Shown: positions 8,598 through 18,579 of the stretch, in pieces | How positions within the stretch are numbered: the stretch's first letter is position 1 | Layout: every line of letters starts with the position of its first letter | NCBI GenBank assembly: GCA_050288705.1 | Contig: JBNKEI010000198.1 | Location: 5,975-69,974 of the forward strand | DNA: 64,000 nt | Direction: 5' to 3' | Source of the DNA: JBNKEI01 sp050288705 | GTDB lineage: Bacteria > Myxococcota > Myxococcia > Myxococcales > UBA5297 | Position numbers and translations under genes: made by a program | The notes under the pieces: model-generated | Databases searched by the model: none | The model's input: only the letters and a program-made list of their open reading frames with translations | What the model was told of the DNA's origin: nothing

Positions 8598-9638
8598 TCA
8601 AGACGATTTCCAATCTGACGATTCATCTTTCACGCGACCCTTTCGCCCCTGAAGAAAGTATTCTTCGAATCTGCGATCGGAATCAGCATCAGAAAAGTTT
8701 TCTTCCCATGCTTTTTCCAGAACCTCTACACCCTGTTTTTGATCAACCGAATACACTTCTAGTGGCCGAACCCGTATTCTGTAGTTTTGTTCGTCATCAA
8801 CGAGACCAATGCACCAGGCCTTTCGGGGATTCTCTTTTTGGTTAAAATAAAGAAAGTCTTCTCCTAGAGCGCATTGAAATTGATTACATGCATTCTGTAG
8901 AAACGTTTGCACCTTGGTTTCCGAATTTTCTTTTTCCTGAGCAGCTTGCTGTGCCTCAAGACGCAATTGATCGGCCCTTTGTTTGCGTTCTTCGGCTTGT
9001 TTAAGTAACCGTTCAGCTTCGGAACGCACTTTTTTCCCTTGCACTCGCTTTTCCGCAACCAAGAGAGATAACTGCGCAGATCGAGACCAAATCTGCTCGA
9101 CCTTGTCCCAAAGACGGGTTTTTTCTGCTAACTCGTGGTCGTTACGACGCGACGCTTCTACTTGCGCCTGTTGCATTCTCTGAAGCTCGACAGACAACCG
9201 TCGAATCTCTTCCTGCATATCCGATTTCACATCATGGCTTACAGACTGCAATTTCGAATTTCGCTCCTCTATTTGCTCCTTAAGTATCTCGGCCTGTCTC
9301 TCGGTAGCACATAGTCTGTGCCAGCTTTCACTAGCACGAAACCGCTGCTGTTCAAAATGAGCTACTGCTTCAAGGCTTTGATTCTCTAACGCCTGGCATT
9401 CAGCAGCCAATTGCGCCGCTGAATCTTCCCAATCGCTCGACAGATACAGCGTATCAATTGCGTTCTTTTGGGTCAGCTCAGCACGAAAATCCATAAGAGT
9501 CGCTTGACTCAAAAGCTCCTCATGCCGCTCCCGGGCATCATCTCGAAATTGGCGAAGCCTTACCAGTTCTTCCCACCAATTTAGAAACTGAGGTGAACCA
9601 ACAAGATTACGAATCTCGCTAAGCCTGTGTGATTTCAT
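8598..9638 (-). CDS. Cytoplasmic coiled-coil protein of the Glt-like operon
   Basis: Protein of 346 residues with no signal peptide or membrane segment. Residues from about 45 to 245 are an almost continuous coiled coil rich in Glu, Gln, Arg and Ala (for example AERLLKQAEERKQRADQLRLEAQQ). A short globular C-terminus has several aromatic residues. I do not recognise the family. It follows the gltG-like gene by 28 bases and precedes the cyclic-nucleotide-binding gene by 31, so it is probably co-transcribed and may be a cytoplasmic scaffold partner of the membrane protein GltG. Confidence 0.7.
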   Translation of the reverse strand: MKSHRLSEIRNLVGSPQFLNWWEELVRLRQFRDDARERHEELLSQATLMDFRAELTQKNAIDTLYLSSDWEDSAAQLAAECQALENQSLEAVAHFEQQRFRASESWHRLCATERQAEILKEQIEERNSKLQSVSHDVKSDMQEEIRRLSVELQRMQQAQVEASRRNDHELAEKTRLWDKVEQIWSRSAQLSLLVAEKRVQGKKVRSEAERLLKQAEERKQRADQLRLEAQQAAQEKENSETKVQTFLQNACNQFQCALGEDFLYFNQKENPRKAWCIGLVDDEQNYRIRVRPLEVYSVDQKQGVEVLEKAWEENFSDADSDRRFEEYFLQGRKGRVKDESSDWKSS

Positions 9639-9666
9639 GGTTTCAACTCGTGACTACTCCAAGTAT

Positions 9667-11025
9667 CTACGAGGCAGGCGCAAAGACGAATGGGTAAGCA
9701 ACTGGGCATTCATTGTCTTTGAGCGGGAATCTCCACATGCGAATAGTGCTACGTATGCATCTTGCTACAGACGGATCAGAGAGGGAGTCCTCTTCGATTT
9801 CTGGCATTCCATCTACCCGGCCATCCTCTCCAATCGTAAAACGAATCACTACCCTTCCCTTGAGGTCTACATTACGTTTTAAAGCCCGCTCGTAACATGC
9901 CTGGATGGCACGTAGATTTCTTTTCACATAGCGAGCAATCGCTTGACGATCGCAGTTAGACGCCTCTACGTCTGGTCCCTGGTCAATTACTCTCCCTTTT
10001 ACCTGCGCAGTTTTCTTTTCTGCAAACTTGGCTGCTTTTCCCGAGGCTCCACCAGATGTCGCCAAATCCCCAATATTGATCTGGGTACCAGCTCCATTTC
10101 CCCGCCGATTACCTCCTAAGCTTTCTCCGGTTGCCACACTCACGCCTCCTGCATCTGCTAAGGCCGTGGCTATATCGGAATTTTCCGAACCCGCACTCAA
10201 AACATTTTCAATGGCACCTTCGCCATCCATGCCTCTACGCGAGCCCAGCATCTTGAGTAAACCCTTATCGGCCACCCCTTTGGCGATAGCTTCACGCCGA
10301 GCTTGGGGATCGGGGGCTGGTTTTGTTTTTTTACTTACAACCGGCTTAGCTTTTTCCTCGTTACTTTTGCGGGGTGTTTCCTTCTCTTCTTCCTTCACGA
10401 TTGCGACTTTTTCCTTCTTTTTGGGAGCAGGCATGTCGGGAACAATGATGCGCGCGAAGCGATCGGGAAGATCTTCCAGCGTAAGTTCATCCTGGGGCAA
10501 AGGAGCACGCATGGTAATCGCTTTGACCGATCCAAAATTCACAATAAGGCAACCCATCAGAATTCCAAAAAATACCTTGTCAATGGTCTGCCACAATGAA
10601 CCCCTAGCTGTTTCCGGTAGAACTGGGCGCGGCACATCCGGTGGCGGCGAAACGAATTGGAATAAAAGAGTAATCTCACCCAGAGAAATTTTGCCCTTTG
10701 ATTGATCAGTCAATGGCACTGCAAAAGCTTCGCGATCTGCTTTGGCTAAACCTTGGGCCTTAAGCGCAGCGAAATCGAGCTTCTTTTCTCCACTGGACAC
10801 ATGCCCAGACATGATGTCGGTAAACCGAAGAACATATCCGATGCCCTTCATCTCGAAAATCGCAAAGCTAGAAGGAAGGTTCGAAACAGGAACGACAAAG
10901 GTATTCTTTGAACCTTGGCCGACCGTAACCGTTTCCCGTTTCTTAATTACCCGTTCCTCGATGATCTTCCCACCCTGGATGACACCGATTCGCAGTATTT
11001 TTTGTTGGGTCTGTGCCGTTGCCAT
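9667..11025 (-). CDS. gltG: GltG-like inner-membrane protein: FHA-like domain, one TM helix, AgmX/PglI (TonB-like) C-terminal domain
   Basis: Protein of 452 residues. Residues about 10-125 look like a degenerate FHA beta-sandwich (RETVTVGQGSKNTFVVPVSN). A single membrane helix lies at about 151-169. A Lys/Glu/Pro-rich linker spans about 178-245 and a Gly/Ala-rich stretch follows. The last 98 residues form the AgmX/PglI C-terminal domain: CDRQAIARYVKRNLRAIQAC, GRVVIRFTIGEDGRV and a final WRFPL. This architecture matches GltG of the Myxococcus gliding/envelope complex, which is thought to carry force from the inner membrane across the periplasm. AGGA precedes the start. Neighbouring TPR genes and mglBA support the assignment. 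Confidence 0.78.
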   Translation of the reverse strand: MATAQTQQKILRIGVIQGGKIIEERVIKKRETVTVGQGSKNTFVVPVSNLPSSFAIFEMKGIGYVLRFTDIMSGHVSSGEKKLDFAALKAQGLAKADREAFAVPLTDQSKGKISLGEITLLFQFVSPPPDVPRPVLPETARGSLWQTIDKVFFGILMGCLIVNFGSVKAITMRAPLPQDELTLEDLPDRFARIIVPDMPAPKKKEKVAIVKEEEKETPRKSNEEKAKPVVSKKTKPAPDPQARREAIAKGVADKGLLKMLGSRRGMDGEGAIENVLSAGSENSDIATALADAGGVSVATGESLGGNRRGNGAGTQINIGDLATSGGASGKAAKFAEKKTAQVKGRVIDQGPDVEASNCDRQAIARYVKRNLRAIQACYERALKRNVDLKGRVVIRFTIGEDGRVDGMPEIEEDSLSDPSVARCIRSTIRMWRFPLKDNECPVAYPFVFAPAS

Positions 11026-11119
11026 CGCTCTTTTCCTGACTCGTGAGCTCGTTTGTTTCTTTTACGCCCTCACCGTTTCTTCCCTTTTTCACCATGCCTT
11101 TTATAGCTGGTCTTAGACA

Positions 11120-11368
11120 CTAGAATGGTTCCTTTTCAATACTTTTTACAATTTTGGGAAGAAAGCTTTCTACTCTTTCAAGTCCGTCAAAATTGAGATT
11201 AGACCGCTGCAAGATATAGAACGCTTGCGGTTTCTGAATTCGCCCTTCAACCGTTATGGTTTCTAGACGAATAACCCGCTTCTTTTTCTCTTGTGCCAAA
11301 AGGCTACCCGGAAACATGGCCATTATTAGTGCAATCAGAGCCACCCGTTGCCGAAGCATACTAAGCAT
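11120..11368 (-). CDS. Small periplasmic protein, GltF-like by position
   Basis: An 82-residue exported protein: signal peptide MLSMLRQRVALIALIMAMFPGSLLAQ followed by a basic patch and RLETITVEGRIQKPQAFYILQRSNLNF. The latter looks like a short conserved domain found beside AgmX-type proteins in myxobacteria. I chose ATG 11368 because GAGGA lies at a normal distance; ATGs at 11377 and 11407 are possible. It sits between the TPR lipoprotein and the GltG-like protein, the position of gltF in Myxococcus. The GltF label rests on synteny, not on firm sequence recognition. Confidence 0.65.
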   Translation of the reverse strand: MLSMLRQRVALIALIMAMFPGSLLAQEKKKRVIRLETITVEGRIQKPQAFYILQRSNLNFDGLERVESFLPKIVKSIEKEPF

Positions 11369-11403
11369 GATTATCATTTCCTCGCCATTTGCTCGTGTGC
11401 TGA

Positions 11404-12792
11404 TCAATCTTCCATCTTGCCTGGTTTCGAACTGGATGATTCCCTCTGCTGCGATGGCGGTTTCTTCTCTTGAATTGCCTTCGAATGGGAATCAGAGCCC
11501 ATATCCTCTTTTTGAGCAGCTTGCGCATTTATTGCGTTTTTTTCTGCTTCCTTGAGTTTGCGTAAGCGTTCCCGTTCTTCTCTTGCCTTTTTCCGTTTTT
11601 CTCTCCGTATTATCCTGGTGGCATCTTTAATGTATTGTTCTACTGTCTCATCAACAGTTGCCATTTTTTTTACTTTTTGGAAATACGCAATGGCTTCATC
11701 CATTCGCTGACTAACATCCATATCCTTTATATCGGCGTCCATGAAGAGAACACCAAGATTAAAATTAACATCAGCAGCAAGTTTATTATCGAGTCTCAGT
11801 GCCTTTTCATATTCGGTTTTTGCACGTTCAAATTCCCCTAGCCCTCGATAAGCATTTCCCAGATTTAGGTGAGCTTCAGCGAAGGCAGGAGCGTAACGCA
11901 CAGCTAACTCGAGCTCCTTTGCGGCATCGCCATATATTTGAGCCGCCAACAACAGCGCACCAAGATTGTTGTGGGCTTCAGGGAAATCCTCACGCAAGGC
12001 TGCTGCTTCACGGAACTTCTCTAACGCTGCCGCCTTGTTTTTTTGAGAAAGTAAAATAACACCCGCCAAATTCGGTATCTCCGCCCGCGAGGGATCAATA
12101 TGGCTAGCATTATCCAATACCATTAGAGCTAATTCGGTCTTTTTCTGACCATAGTATGCGTTGGCAAGAACCAGCATCGCCGATACATTTTGCTCCTCTT
12201 CTCGCAATACTTTTCTTCCCTCCTCTACTGCTTCTTCAAGCTTTCCCAACGAGAAGAGCACAAAGGCCAACGCACATCTGGAACCCAACGCTTTTGGGTT
12301 AGCAGCAACTATCTTTCTCAACTCTGTTTCGGCTACATTTGCTTTTCCTACCCGGACTAGTAATTTGCCATAGTTTTCAGCAATCTGCGTTGCCTGTGGT
12401 CGTTGCTCTAGCGCTTTTTTATACTGCTTTTCGGCCTCTTCCCACTCTCCTTTTCGCTCCAAAAGTATGGCCAGATTATAATGCGCCCAATAAGTTCGCT
12501 GATCATCAGTAGCCGCAACTCGAAGTAATGATATCGCCGAATCTATATTTCCCGAAAAAGCTTCCCTCATCCCCTCATCAAATGCCTCACTGATTTTGGG
12601 ATCTAGTTCCTTGACAGGAGCTCCTCCTTCGTCTTTTTGCTTTTGCGAAGCATTTTCGACTTCAGCGCTTTCATTGCGTAGACCATTACTTGACCCTTGA
12701 GGGGACGTTGCACAGGAACAGAGGAAAACTATCGCCATCCAAGCGCCAATCAGCATGGGCTTGGGCTCACGCGATTGCGATTTTCTGCTCAT
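11404..12792 (-). CDS. TPR outer-membrane lipoprotein, GltE/AglT-like
   Basis: Lipoprotein of 462 residues (lipobox LCSC, Cys27). About eight TPR units run from residue 70 to 385, with typical pairs such as YWAHYNLAILLERKGEWEEAEKQYKKAL and EAHLNLGNAYRGLGEFERAKTEYEKAL. A highly charged Lys/Glu/Ser tail follows. TPR lipoproteins of this type (AglT = GltE) are part of the myxobacterial gliding complex and interact with its outer-membrane partners. Its start codon overlaps the end of the preceding 1124-residue gene by four bases, indicating coupling. Specific equivalence to GltE is inferred from order and architecture. Confidence 0.75.
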   Translation of the reverse strand: MSRKSQSREPKPMLIGAWMAIVFLCSCATSPQGSSNGLRNESAEVENASQKQKDEGGAPVKELDPKISEAFDEGMREAFSGNIDSAISLLRVAATDDQRTYWAHYNLAILLERKGEWEEAEKQYKKALEQRPQATQIAENYGKLLVRVGKANVAETELRKIVAANPKALGSRCALAFVLFSLGKLEEAVEEGRKVLREEEQNVSAMLVLANAYYGQKKTELALMVLDNASHIDPSRAEIPNLAGVILLSQKNKAAALEKFREAAALREDFPEAHNNLGALLLAAQIYGDAAKELELAVRYAPAFAEAHLNLGNAYRGLGEFERAKTEYEKALRLDNKLAADVNFNLGVLFMDADIKDMDVSQRMDEAIAYFQKVKKMATVDETVEQYIKDATRIIRREKRKKAREERERLRKLKEAEKNAINAQAAQKEDMGSDSHSKAIQEKKPPSQQRESSSSKPGKMED

Positions 12793-15700
12793 TCTTTTTC
12801 CTCCGATAGCTTTCCGCTACTCGCAGGTTTCTTGAGAGGGCCTTCAAAACTCTCCACCAATGGCGCCGGGAAGTACGCCGAGCTCACGGTAACAGACCGT
12901 GCCTTTTTAGGTACTTTGAACTCGCTACGTAATCTGGCAAGAGAATCCTGTGTCCGGTCGCACCATTCATTGTCTACCAACTGATACTTTCGGCACTCTT
13001 TTAAAGTTGATTCGTAGGCATCTGCAGCCTTTTCTTCGAGCCCAGTTACCTTATCAACCAAGGTCTGACGATACACGTCACAGCCTTCTGCTCCATACTG
13101 CCTCTTGATATCGATTGGACAAGGAGACTCGACTAGTGTCGTAGCAAACCTTTCGAGAACATACCCTTTCTTGTAGCTTGCGGCCAAAATCCACTCTATG
13201 TTCTTGTACTTATAAGTACTTGAATAGCTGTTCTGCAATTTTTTTGCCTGAACTAATTTAGATCTGAATGCTCTTTCTAAGGCTTTGCCCCTACCCTGCA
13301 ATTTGATTTTGTCCCAGTCTCGGTAATCGAACTCAGCTAATTGGAACTGGGCGTAGCTAGACGCCGAGGAGGCTAATTCGTCCTTTGCGCCTAGCCCACG
13401 CTTGCGATATTCACGTGCAGCGGATATCCAGGCTTCCTTGGCCTTCTTTTCATTTTTAAGTCGACGCTGGCAATCACCAATACGGCGATACGCATCGACA
13501 ACTTGCTCACTCTGCTTGAGATTTCGTGAATATTTTTTTATGAAATCCTCTAATGCAGAAATCTGCTTACGACAATCTCCCATCTTTTCGTAGACAATCG
13601 CCACTCTATAGAGATTTTTCGGGGCGTCCTCATCTTTCGGGAAAGTCTCCGCATGACGTGCATATTCCTGGGCAGCTTCTGGATATTGCTGCAGGGCTTC
13701 AAGCAATCTGGCCAGATTGTTTAACGCCGCGGAACGATCCTTAAAATTAGGATACTTTTTAACTAGGAGCCGATATCTATTGATTGCCTTTTTGAAGTCA
13801 TAACTATTTTCCGCATTAACAGCCACTCTGAAAAGAGCAACATCGGCAAGACTGGAATTAGGGTACTCGCTGTAAATTCTTTCATACAGTCTTAATGCGG
13901 AATCGAAACGACGAGCATTCTCGCGACACACTGCCGCATTATTAAGTGCTTTATCCGCGTACTCGTAACTACGATTACGTCTTACAAGATCCTCGTACAG
14001 CTTGGCCGCCTCATCCCATTTCTTTTCGTCCATCAGTTTTTCGGCCTGCTTAAACATCGCATTATCGCCAAAACCGCGTAGAATTTTTCCATTTTCACTA
14101 TGGGGATCGATCTTTGCCGTCCCAGTGCTATCGGGGGTTGTAAGTCGGTTAGTGTATTCCGTAACCGCCACCCAATCTTTGGAAACCAAAAAAGTTTCTA
14201 GGGTAAGATTAGAAGAGTATTTTGCAAATTCACTATGGGGATAGTTCTCAGCGATAAAAGCAAACCTACGCCGCGCTTCTTCAAAGTCATCGTAACAATA
14301 AAATATTTCCGCTGCTCGATAAGCAATTTGCGGTGCTCGATTATGTTTGGGCTGTAATCGCACAAACGTATCTGCAGCTTGAACAAATTGCTTCCAGATT
14401 TCAGGCAATGACTCTTTCTTTATTGGCCTACTCTCGGGCCTATCTTTTGAGGTGATTAGAGGCCGCGTCTCTAGTTTTGGGGGCTTTGACTTCTGCTGAA
14501 ACTCGATTTCTTTTATATAGGAAAGAACCGCCGCGTAAGCTGCATCACCCTGATATTTGTGGTCAGCAGTGGAATCACGAACGGCTTCATAGCTTTTGGC
14601 GGCCGCAACAAACTGCAGACTAGAATACAAGCATTCTGCCATATAGTACTGCAATTCATAGGCCAGCTTGGAGTGCGGGAACCTTTTTAAATAATCAGCA
14701 TATCCACGCGCAGCAATTTCAAACTCCCTTTTTGCCTCATCAATTCGCTCATTTTTAACGTACTGAATCGCTTGCTGATGGTGATAAACGGCTGCCGAGT
14801 ATATACCTCGCTCAGCAAGCTCTTGAGCCGTCCTTATTACTTCTGAGTTCGATTTGTTTTTTTCGTACCAAGAAGTACCGGGTGAATACATCTTTACCAA
14901 CTTGTCCCGTTCGATGTAAGCACGTTCAAAGTCTCGCAAGCCTTGCTCATACGCTTTCACAATTTTGTCTTGTATCTGGGGAGCATTCGGGTTGAATTGA
15001 TCCTTTGCCAGGTATTGCTGGTATGCAGCAATAGCCTCGTCCCATTTAGTCTGATCGGAGTAAACATCACCGAGTCTTTTCCAGATCTCAGCTTCCCACG
15101 GCCGCGATCCTAGTTTCGAAAACATGGCCTTCGTTCTGCTCACCGAACCCCATTTTTCATCTGCTAAGGAAATCGCCATATATTGGAAGGCTTCTTCGCG
15201 AAGGTCGCCACCTGCTTCTTCACCGGCCTCCTTGCTTCTTTGGTCATAAAAATCTATTAGATTCACAAATGTTCTTACTGCCTTATCGAACGAATCCTTG
15301 CGGAAGTACGTCCACCCCAGCTTATAAAGAGCCTTATCGTATAAAGGGTGATCCTTGTTATTGGCAGCCTGAGAGTATGCTTCGGCTGCTTTATCTAGTG
15401 CTCTAGGCTCATCAACCGCGTCAAAGTAGTATTCTCCGAGACGCAACCATGCCTCGGGCACGAACTTTGATCGGGGGTATTTTGCAATTAGCTTTTCATA
15501 AGTATTTATACTTTTTTCTTGTGCACCCTGCTTTTCCAAACAAAATCCCAGCAAGTAATAAGTACCGTCATTCAATTTGTATTTTGGAAACTGCTCTAAA
15601 AGCCGATTGTAAAGCGCAATGGACTTTTGAAAGTCTTGCGTAGGCTCAGGCGGAGCAACAGCATGCTTGTCCTGCTCGACCATCAAAAGTTGCTCCTCAT

Positions 15701-16163
15701 ATTTTTTCATTGCCTGGCTAAAATCGTCTTTCGTTTTTTCGTAATATAGTTCAGCAAGTCTAAAAATTATATCGGGAGTAAACCGTGAATCATTCGGATA
15801 ACGTTTAAGAAATTCCTCGAACATTGCAATGGCATCTCTACGCTCGCCACGCTCGATCGCTTCGATGTCGGTAATAGCTTTTTCATAGCTTGCTTCTAGA
15901 CTTTTCTTTTTTTCGCCATGTTTTTTTTCTACCAACAACTGAATTTCTCGTTGAAACTCTTTCCCCTGCTCCTCAAATTCCTGCAAAGCATTGGAGAGAT
16001 CTTTATATTCCTTTGCCCCTTTTCCTTTACTAATTCCATCGAGAAAGCTGTACGCCCCTCCGTCTTCGTCATGCGTTGAGGAACTACCTTGCTCGGTTTT
16101 TCCCCATGCGGAGTAAGCAGCAATTGAGGACGATATTATCAGTATATAGGCAAGAAGTTTCAT
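12789..16163 (-). CDS. Large periplasmic TPR protein, GltD-like by position
   Basis: A 1124-residue exported protein with signal peptide MKLLAYILIISSSIAAYSAWG. A short coiled coil (about 45-85) is followed by a long array of TPR/half-TPR units, for example RYPNDSRFTPDIIFRLAELYYEK, QFPKYKLNDGTYYLLGFCLEK, RFPHSKLAYELQYYMAECLY and EYPNSSLADVALFRVAVNAE. This YPxSxxAxxA-type pattern is also seen in BamD/CpoB-like periplasmic scaffolds. Large TPR proteins of this kind sit upstream of gltE in Myxococcus. It overlaps the next lipoprotein gene by four bases. Function: probably a periplasmic scaffold; the GltD label is positional. Confidence 0.72.
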   Translation of the reverse strand: MKLLAYILIISSSIAAYSAWGKTEQGSSSTHDEDGGAYSFLDGISKGKGAKEYKDLSNALQEFEEQGKEFQREIQLLVEKKHGEKKKSLEASYEKAITDIEAIERGERRDAIAMFEEFLKRYPNDSRFTPDIIFRLAELYYEKTKDDFSQAMKKYEEQLLMVEQDKHAVAPPEPTQDFQKSIALYNRLLEQFPKYKLNDGTYYLLGFCLEKQGAQEKSINTYEKLIAKYPRSKFVPEAWLRLGEYYFDAVDEPRALDKAAEAYSQAANNKDHPLYDKALYKLGWTYFRKDSFDKAVRTFVNLIDFYDQRSKEAGEEAGGDLREEAFQYMAISLADEKWGSVSRTKAMFSKLGSRPWEAEIWKRLGDVYSDQTKWDEAIAAYQQYLAKDQFNPNAPQIQDKIVKAYEQGLRDFERAYIERDKLVKMYSPGTSWYEKNKSNSEVIRTAQELAERGIYSAAVYHHQQAIQYVKNERIDEAKREFEIAARGYADYLKRFPHSKLAYELQYYMAECLYSSLQFVAAAKSYEAVRDSTADHKYQGDAAYAAVLSYIKEIEFQQKSKPPKLETRPLITSKDRPESRPIKKESLPEIWKQFVQAADTFVRLQPKHNRAPQIAYRAAEIFYCYDDFEEARRRFAFIAENYPHSEFAKYSSNLTLETFLVSKDWVAVTEYTNRLTTPDSTGTAKIDPHSENGKILRGFGDNAMFKQAEKLMDEKKWDEAAKLYEDLVRRNRSYEYADKALNNAAVCRENARRFDSALRLYERIYSEYPNSSLADVALFRVAVNAENSYDFKKAINRYRLLVKKYPNFKDRSAALNNLARLLEALQQYPEAAQEYARHAETFPKDEDAPKNLYRVAIVYEKMGDCRKQISALEDFIKKYSRNLKQSEQVVDAYRRIGDCQRRLKNEKKAKEAWISAAREYRKRGLGAKDELASSASSYAQFQLAEFDYRDWDKIKLQGRGKALERAFRSKLVQAKKLQNSYSSTYKYKNIEWILAASYKKGYVLERFATTLVESPCPIDIKRQYGAEGCDVYRQTLVDKVTGLEEKAADAYESTLKECRKYQLVDNEWCDRTQDSLARLRSEFKVPKKARSVTVSSAYFPAPLVESFEGPLKKPASSGKLSEEKE

Positions 16164-16187
16164 GGCTTGGCATTCGAGAACGCGAGG

Positions 16188-18542
16188 TTAGTCTACGTTC
16201 TTTAGAACCTCCTTGAATTCGTTGTCGAGGTTCTTAATTTCTTGGTTCTTCTTTTTCGCTAACCCATGGATTTGCTTGGTTTTGTCTTGTTTTCGCGTCC
16301 AGGCGGCATCTACCAAACCAAGATCAGCCTTCAATACCAGATCATAAAACTGTTTTCGCACCCGCTTAAGGCTTTCATAGGCAATAGTGCCTATTAAGCT
16401 TTCCGCTTGCGTGGCCACTTCGTTTACATCATGATTATAACCTTTTGCTTTTTCTGACTCAGCCAGAACACGATCGCGCATAATCATCGCCTTTCTTCTC
16501 ACTACTTCAAGAATCTGGCGTTTTAGCAAATCGGACCTCGCCCTTATCGAATCTATCTTTTCTCGCGACCGATCGATTTGGCTAAGAAAGGCCAATGATT
16601 CGGCAGGCAATCCCACCCGAGCCTTTTTCGTCAATTCCTTCTCTCTGCTCATAATTGTTTCGTAAAGCGCTCGAAGCTCCGCATCGCCCTTTCCTCTTAG
16701 TCCAAGCAGTGCTTTCTCATTACGCATAAGTTTACGCAAAACCATGTATTGACTTTGCAACGCATCTGCTTCCGAGTGTTCCTTCTTTAAGGCTTCTCGA
16801 TAGCTTTTTTCCAGATCGGGTCTATCAGAACGGGTTTTTTTAGTGTCTTCTACGTATTTCTCAATTGCGGAAAGGACAGCAAACATACTATCCACGTCAA
16901 CACCTAAACGATGCGATTCCTTGTCTACCAAATCTAGTTGTGCATTCATGCGTGCTTTTCGCGCTTTGATTTCCGATTCCGATTTTGGCAGTCCGCGAAT
17001 TCGTCCTTCAATTACATAACGCTCACTGCGTAATTGACTCATCTCTTCTTGAATCGGCGCCAATCGTTGAGGGCCCAAAATCTTTTCTTCAGCTACAAGC
17101 AAATCTCGCTGCAGTTGAATTATTGTTGCATCAACGGCACCAGCGCGCTCAACCCCCTCCTGGTGCAACGGGAAAACCTCTAAATACCGATTTTCCAAGA
17201 CATCAAGCAATCGCTGAGCAATTTCTTGTGACTCAACAATGCTATTCTTTGACATGTTGATGTCACTAGTAACTTTTGCGGCTTCCGAAACGCTTTTCTG
17301 AGTTGCAGCCCATTTTGCAGCCAAGGGGGGCAGAGAACTTGCCAAATTTAGGCTATGGGTTTTAGTTTCCACTATTTCTCGAAGATCTTGCGTATTTTGC
17401 TCCTGCAATCGTTTTTCGATATCCCCCTGTACAGTCTTGTAGGTATCGATTACCGATGTATAAGCAGCAATGGACTCTTTGTAGCGACCCAGCTTAAGAA
17501 GCAGATGACCCTGCAAAATTTTGGCTTCTGGAGTCAATACTGAATCGGGATCAACCAAAAGCAGCTTTTCACATGCCCGATTAGCCTTTTCATATTCCTT
17601 AATTCCTTCTTGCTTTGCCTTGCGCACATAGGTCCAAGCAATTTCATAGAGGACATCAGCGAAATTGTCAGACCTATAATCCACTTCTTGATATCTATCA
17701 ATTGCTTGCGAGTATTTGCCCTCTTCCAAATAGATTCGACCAAGCGCCATATTAGCCAGTTCAAGCAATCTTTTATGCTGCGGATCGGTTTGGGGCATTG
17801 CTAGAATTCGCCGAAAATTCTTTGCTGCTGATTTAAGATCACCCTCCTGAACAGCAAGAACTCCAATATAATACTGGGACTGCAGAGCAAGCGAACTGGA
17901 AGACGAAGCAACTTGCGTAAAAACCTCTTTCGCCCTCTCTATTCGTTCTCCCGGAGAGAGATCGACACGACCAAATAACCACTTACCATAAACGTAGCCA
18001 ATCTCCGGAGGCAGCTTTCCTCTTCGATCGCGAGCTTGGGCAAGGTACTGGTCGATTCCTTCGAGTTCGTTTATTTTGCCACAAACTTCGAGATATCGTT
18101 CCAAAGCCTGTCTGAAATAGACATCTTGCAGATTCAGAAGCTCTCGATAATATATTTTTGCACTCGACAAATTGCCTTGTTGATACAAAGACTCGGCGAG
18201 CATGTAGAGGGCACCAGAATATTCTTTACCATTACGAAATTTTTCATTACCAACCAGATCATAAAACAAAAGACTTGCCGAGGAATAATTACCCAGCAAA
18301 AATTGAATCTCGCCATCCGAGTAGCGACGACGCAATACTTCTATTTCTGCCGGATCTCCCTGCACAGAAAACTGCTTCTCTAATATAGCGAGTCGCTTTT
18401 CCGCCGAGGAAACCGCATGTCGAATACGCCCGATTTCCTTTCCGGGCTCGGCATAATCTGTCTCTTGAGCCCAGGCACCTTGCACAAAGGCACATAGAAT
18501 TACTGGCGAGACGAGCAATAGCAAACATGAGCGCATGTTCAT
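16188..18542 (-). CDS. Periplasmic TPR plus coiled-coil protein
   Basis: Protein of 784 residues with a signal peptide (MNMRSCLLLLVSPVILCAFVQGAWAQ). Residues about 60-375 carry TPR repeats (for example ALYMLAESLYQQGNLSSAKIYYRELL). The C-terminal 400 residues are mainly coiled coil (QRDLLVAEEKILGPQRLAPIQEE and others). I set the start at ATG 18542; an upstream TTG at 18575 adds eleven basic residues and has no ribosome site. It is 24 bases upstream of the 1124-residue TPR gene and 37 downstream of the 259-residue gene, so it is part of the Glt-like operon. I do not know a named orthologue. Confidence 0.72.
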   Translation of the reverse strand: MNMRSCLLLLVSPVILCAFVQGAWAQETDYAEPGKEIGRIRHAVSSAEKRLAILEKQFSVQGDPAEIEVLRRRYSDGEIQFLLGNYSSASLLFYDLVGNEKFRNGKEYSGALYMLAESLYQQGNLSSAKIYYRELLNLQDVYFRQALERYLEVCGKINELEGIDQYLAQARDRRGKLPPEIGYVYGKWLFGRVDLSPGERIERAKEVFTQVASSSSSLALQSQYYIGVLAVQEGDLKSAAKNFRRILAMPQTDPQHKRLLELANMALGRIYLEEGKYSQAIDRYQEVDYRSDNFADVLYEIAWTYVRKAKQEGIKEYEKANRACEKLLLVDPDSVLTPEAKILQGHLLLKLGRYKESIAAYTSVIDTYKTVQGDIEKRLQEQNTQDLREIVETKTHSLNLASSLPPLAAKWAATQKSVSEAAKVTSDINMSKNSIVESQEIAQRLLDVLENRYLEVFPLHQEGVERAGAVDATIIQLQRDLLVAEEKILGPQRLAPIQEEMSQLRSERYVIEGRIRGLPKSESEIKARKARMNAQLDLVDKESHRLGVDVDSMFAVLSAIEKYVEDTKKTRSDRPDLEKSYREALKKEHSEADALQSQYMVLRKLMRNEKALLGLRGKGDAELRALYETIMSREKELTKKARVGLPAESLAFLSQIDRSREKIDSIRARSDLLKRQILEVVRRKAMIMRDRVLAESEKAKGYNHDVNEVATQAESLIGTIAYESLKRVRKQFYDLVLKADLGLVDAAWTRKQDKTKQIHGLAKKKNQEIKNLDNEFKEVLKNVD

Positions 18543-18579
18543 GGGGCTTCTTTGCCTCTTTTTTGGAGGCGACAATCGT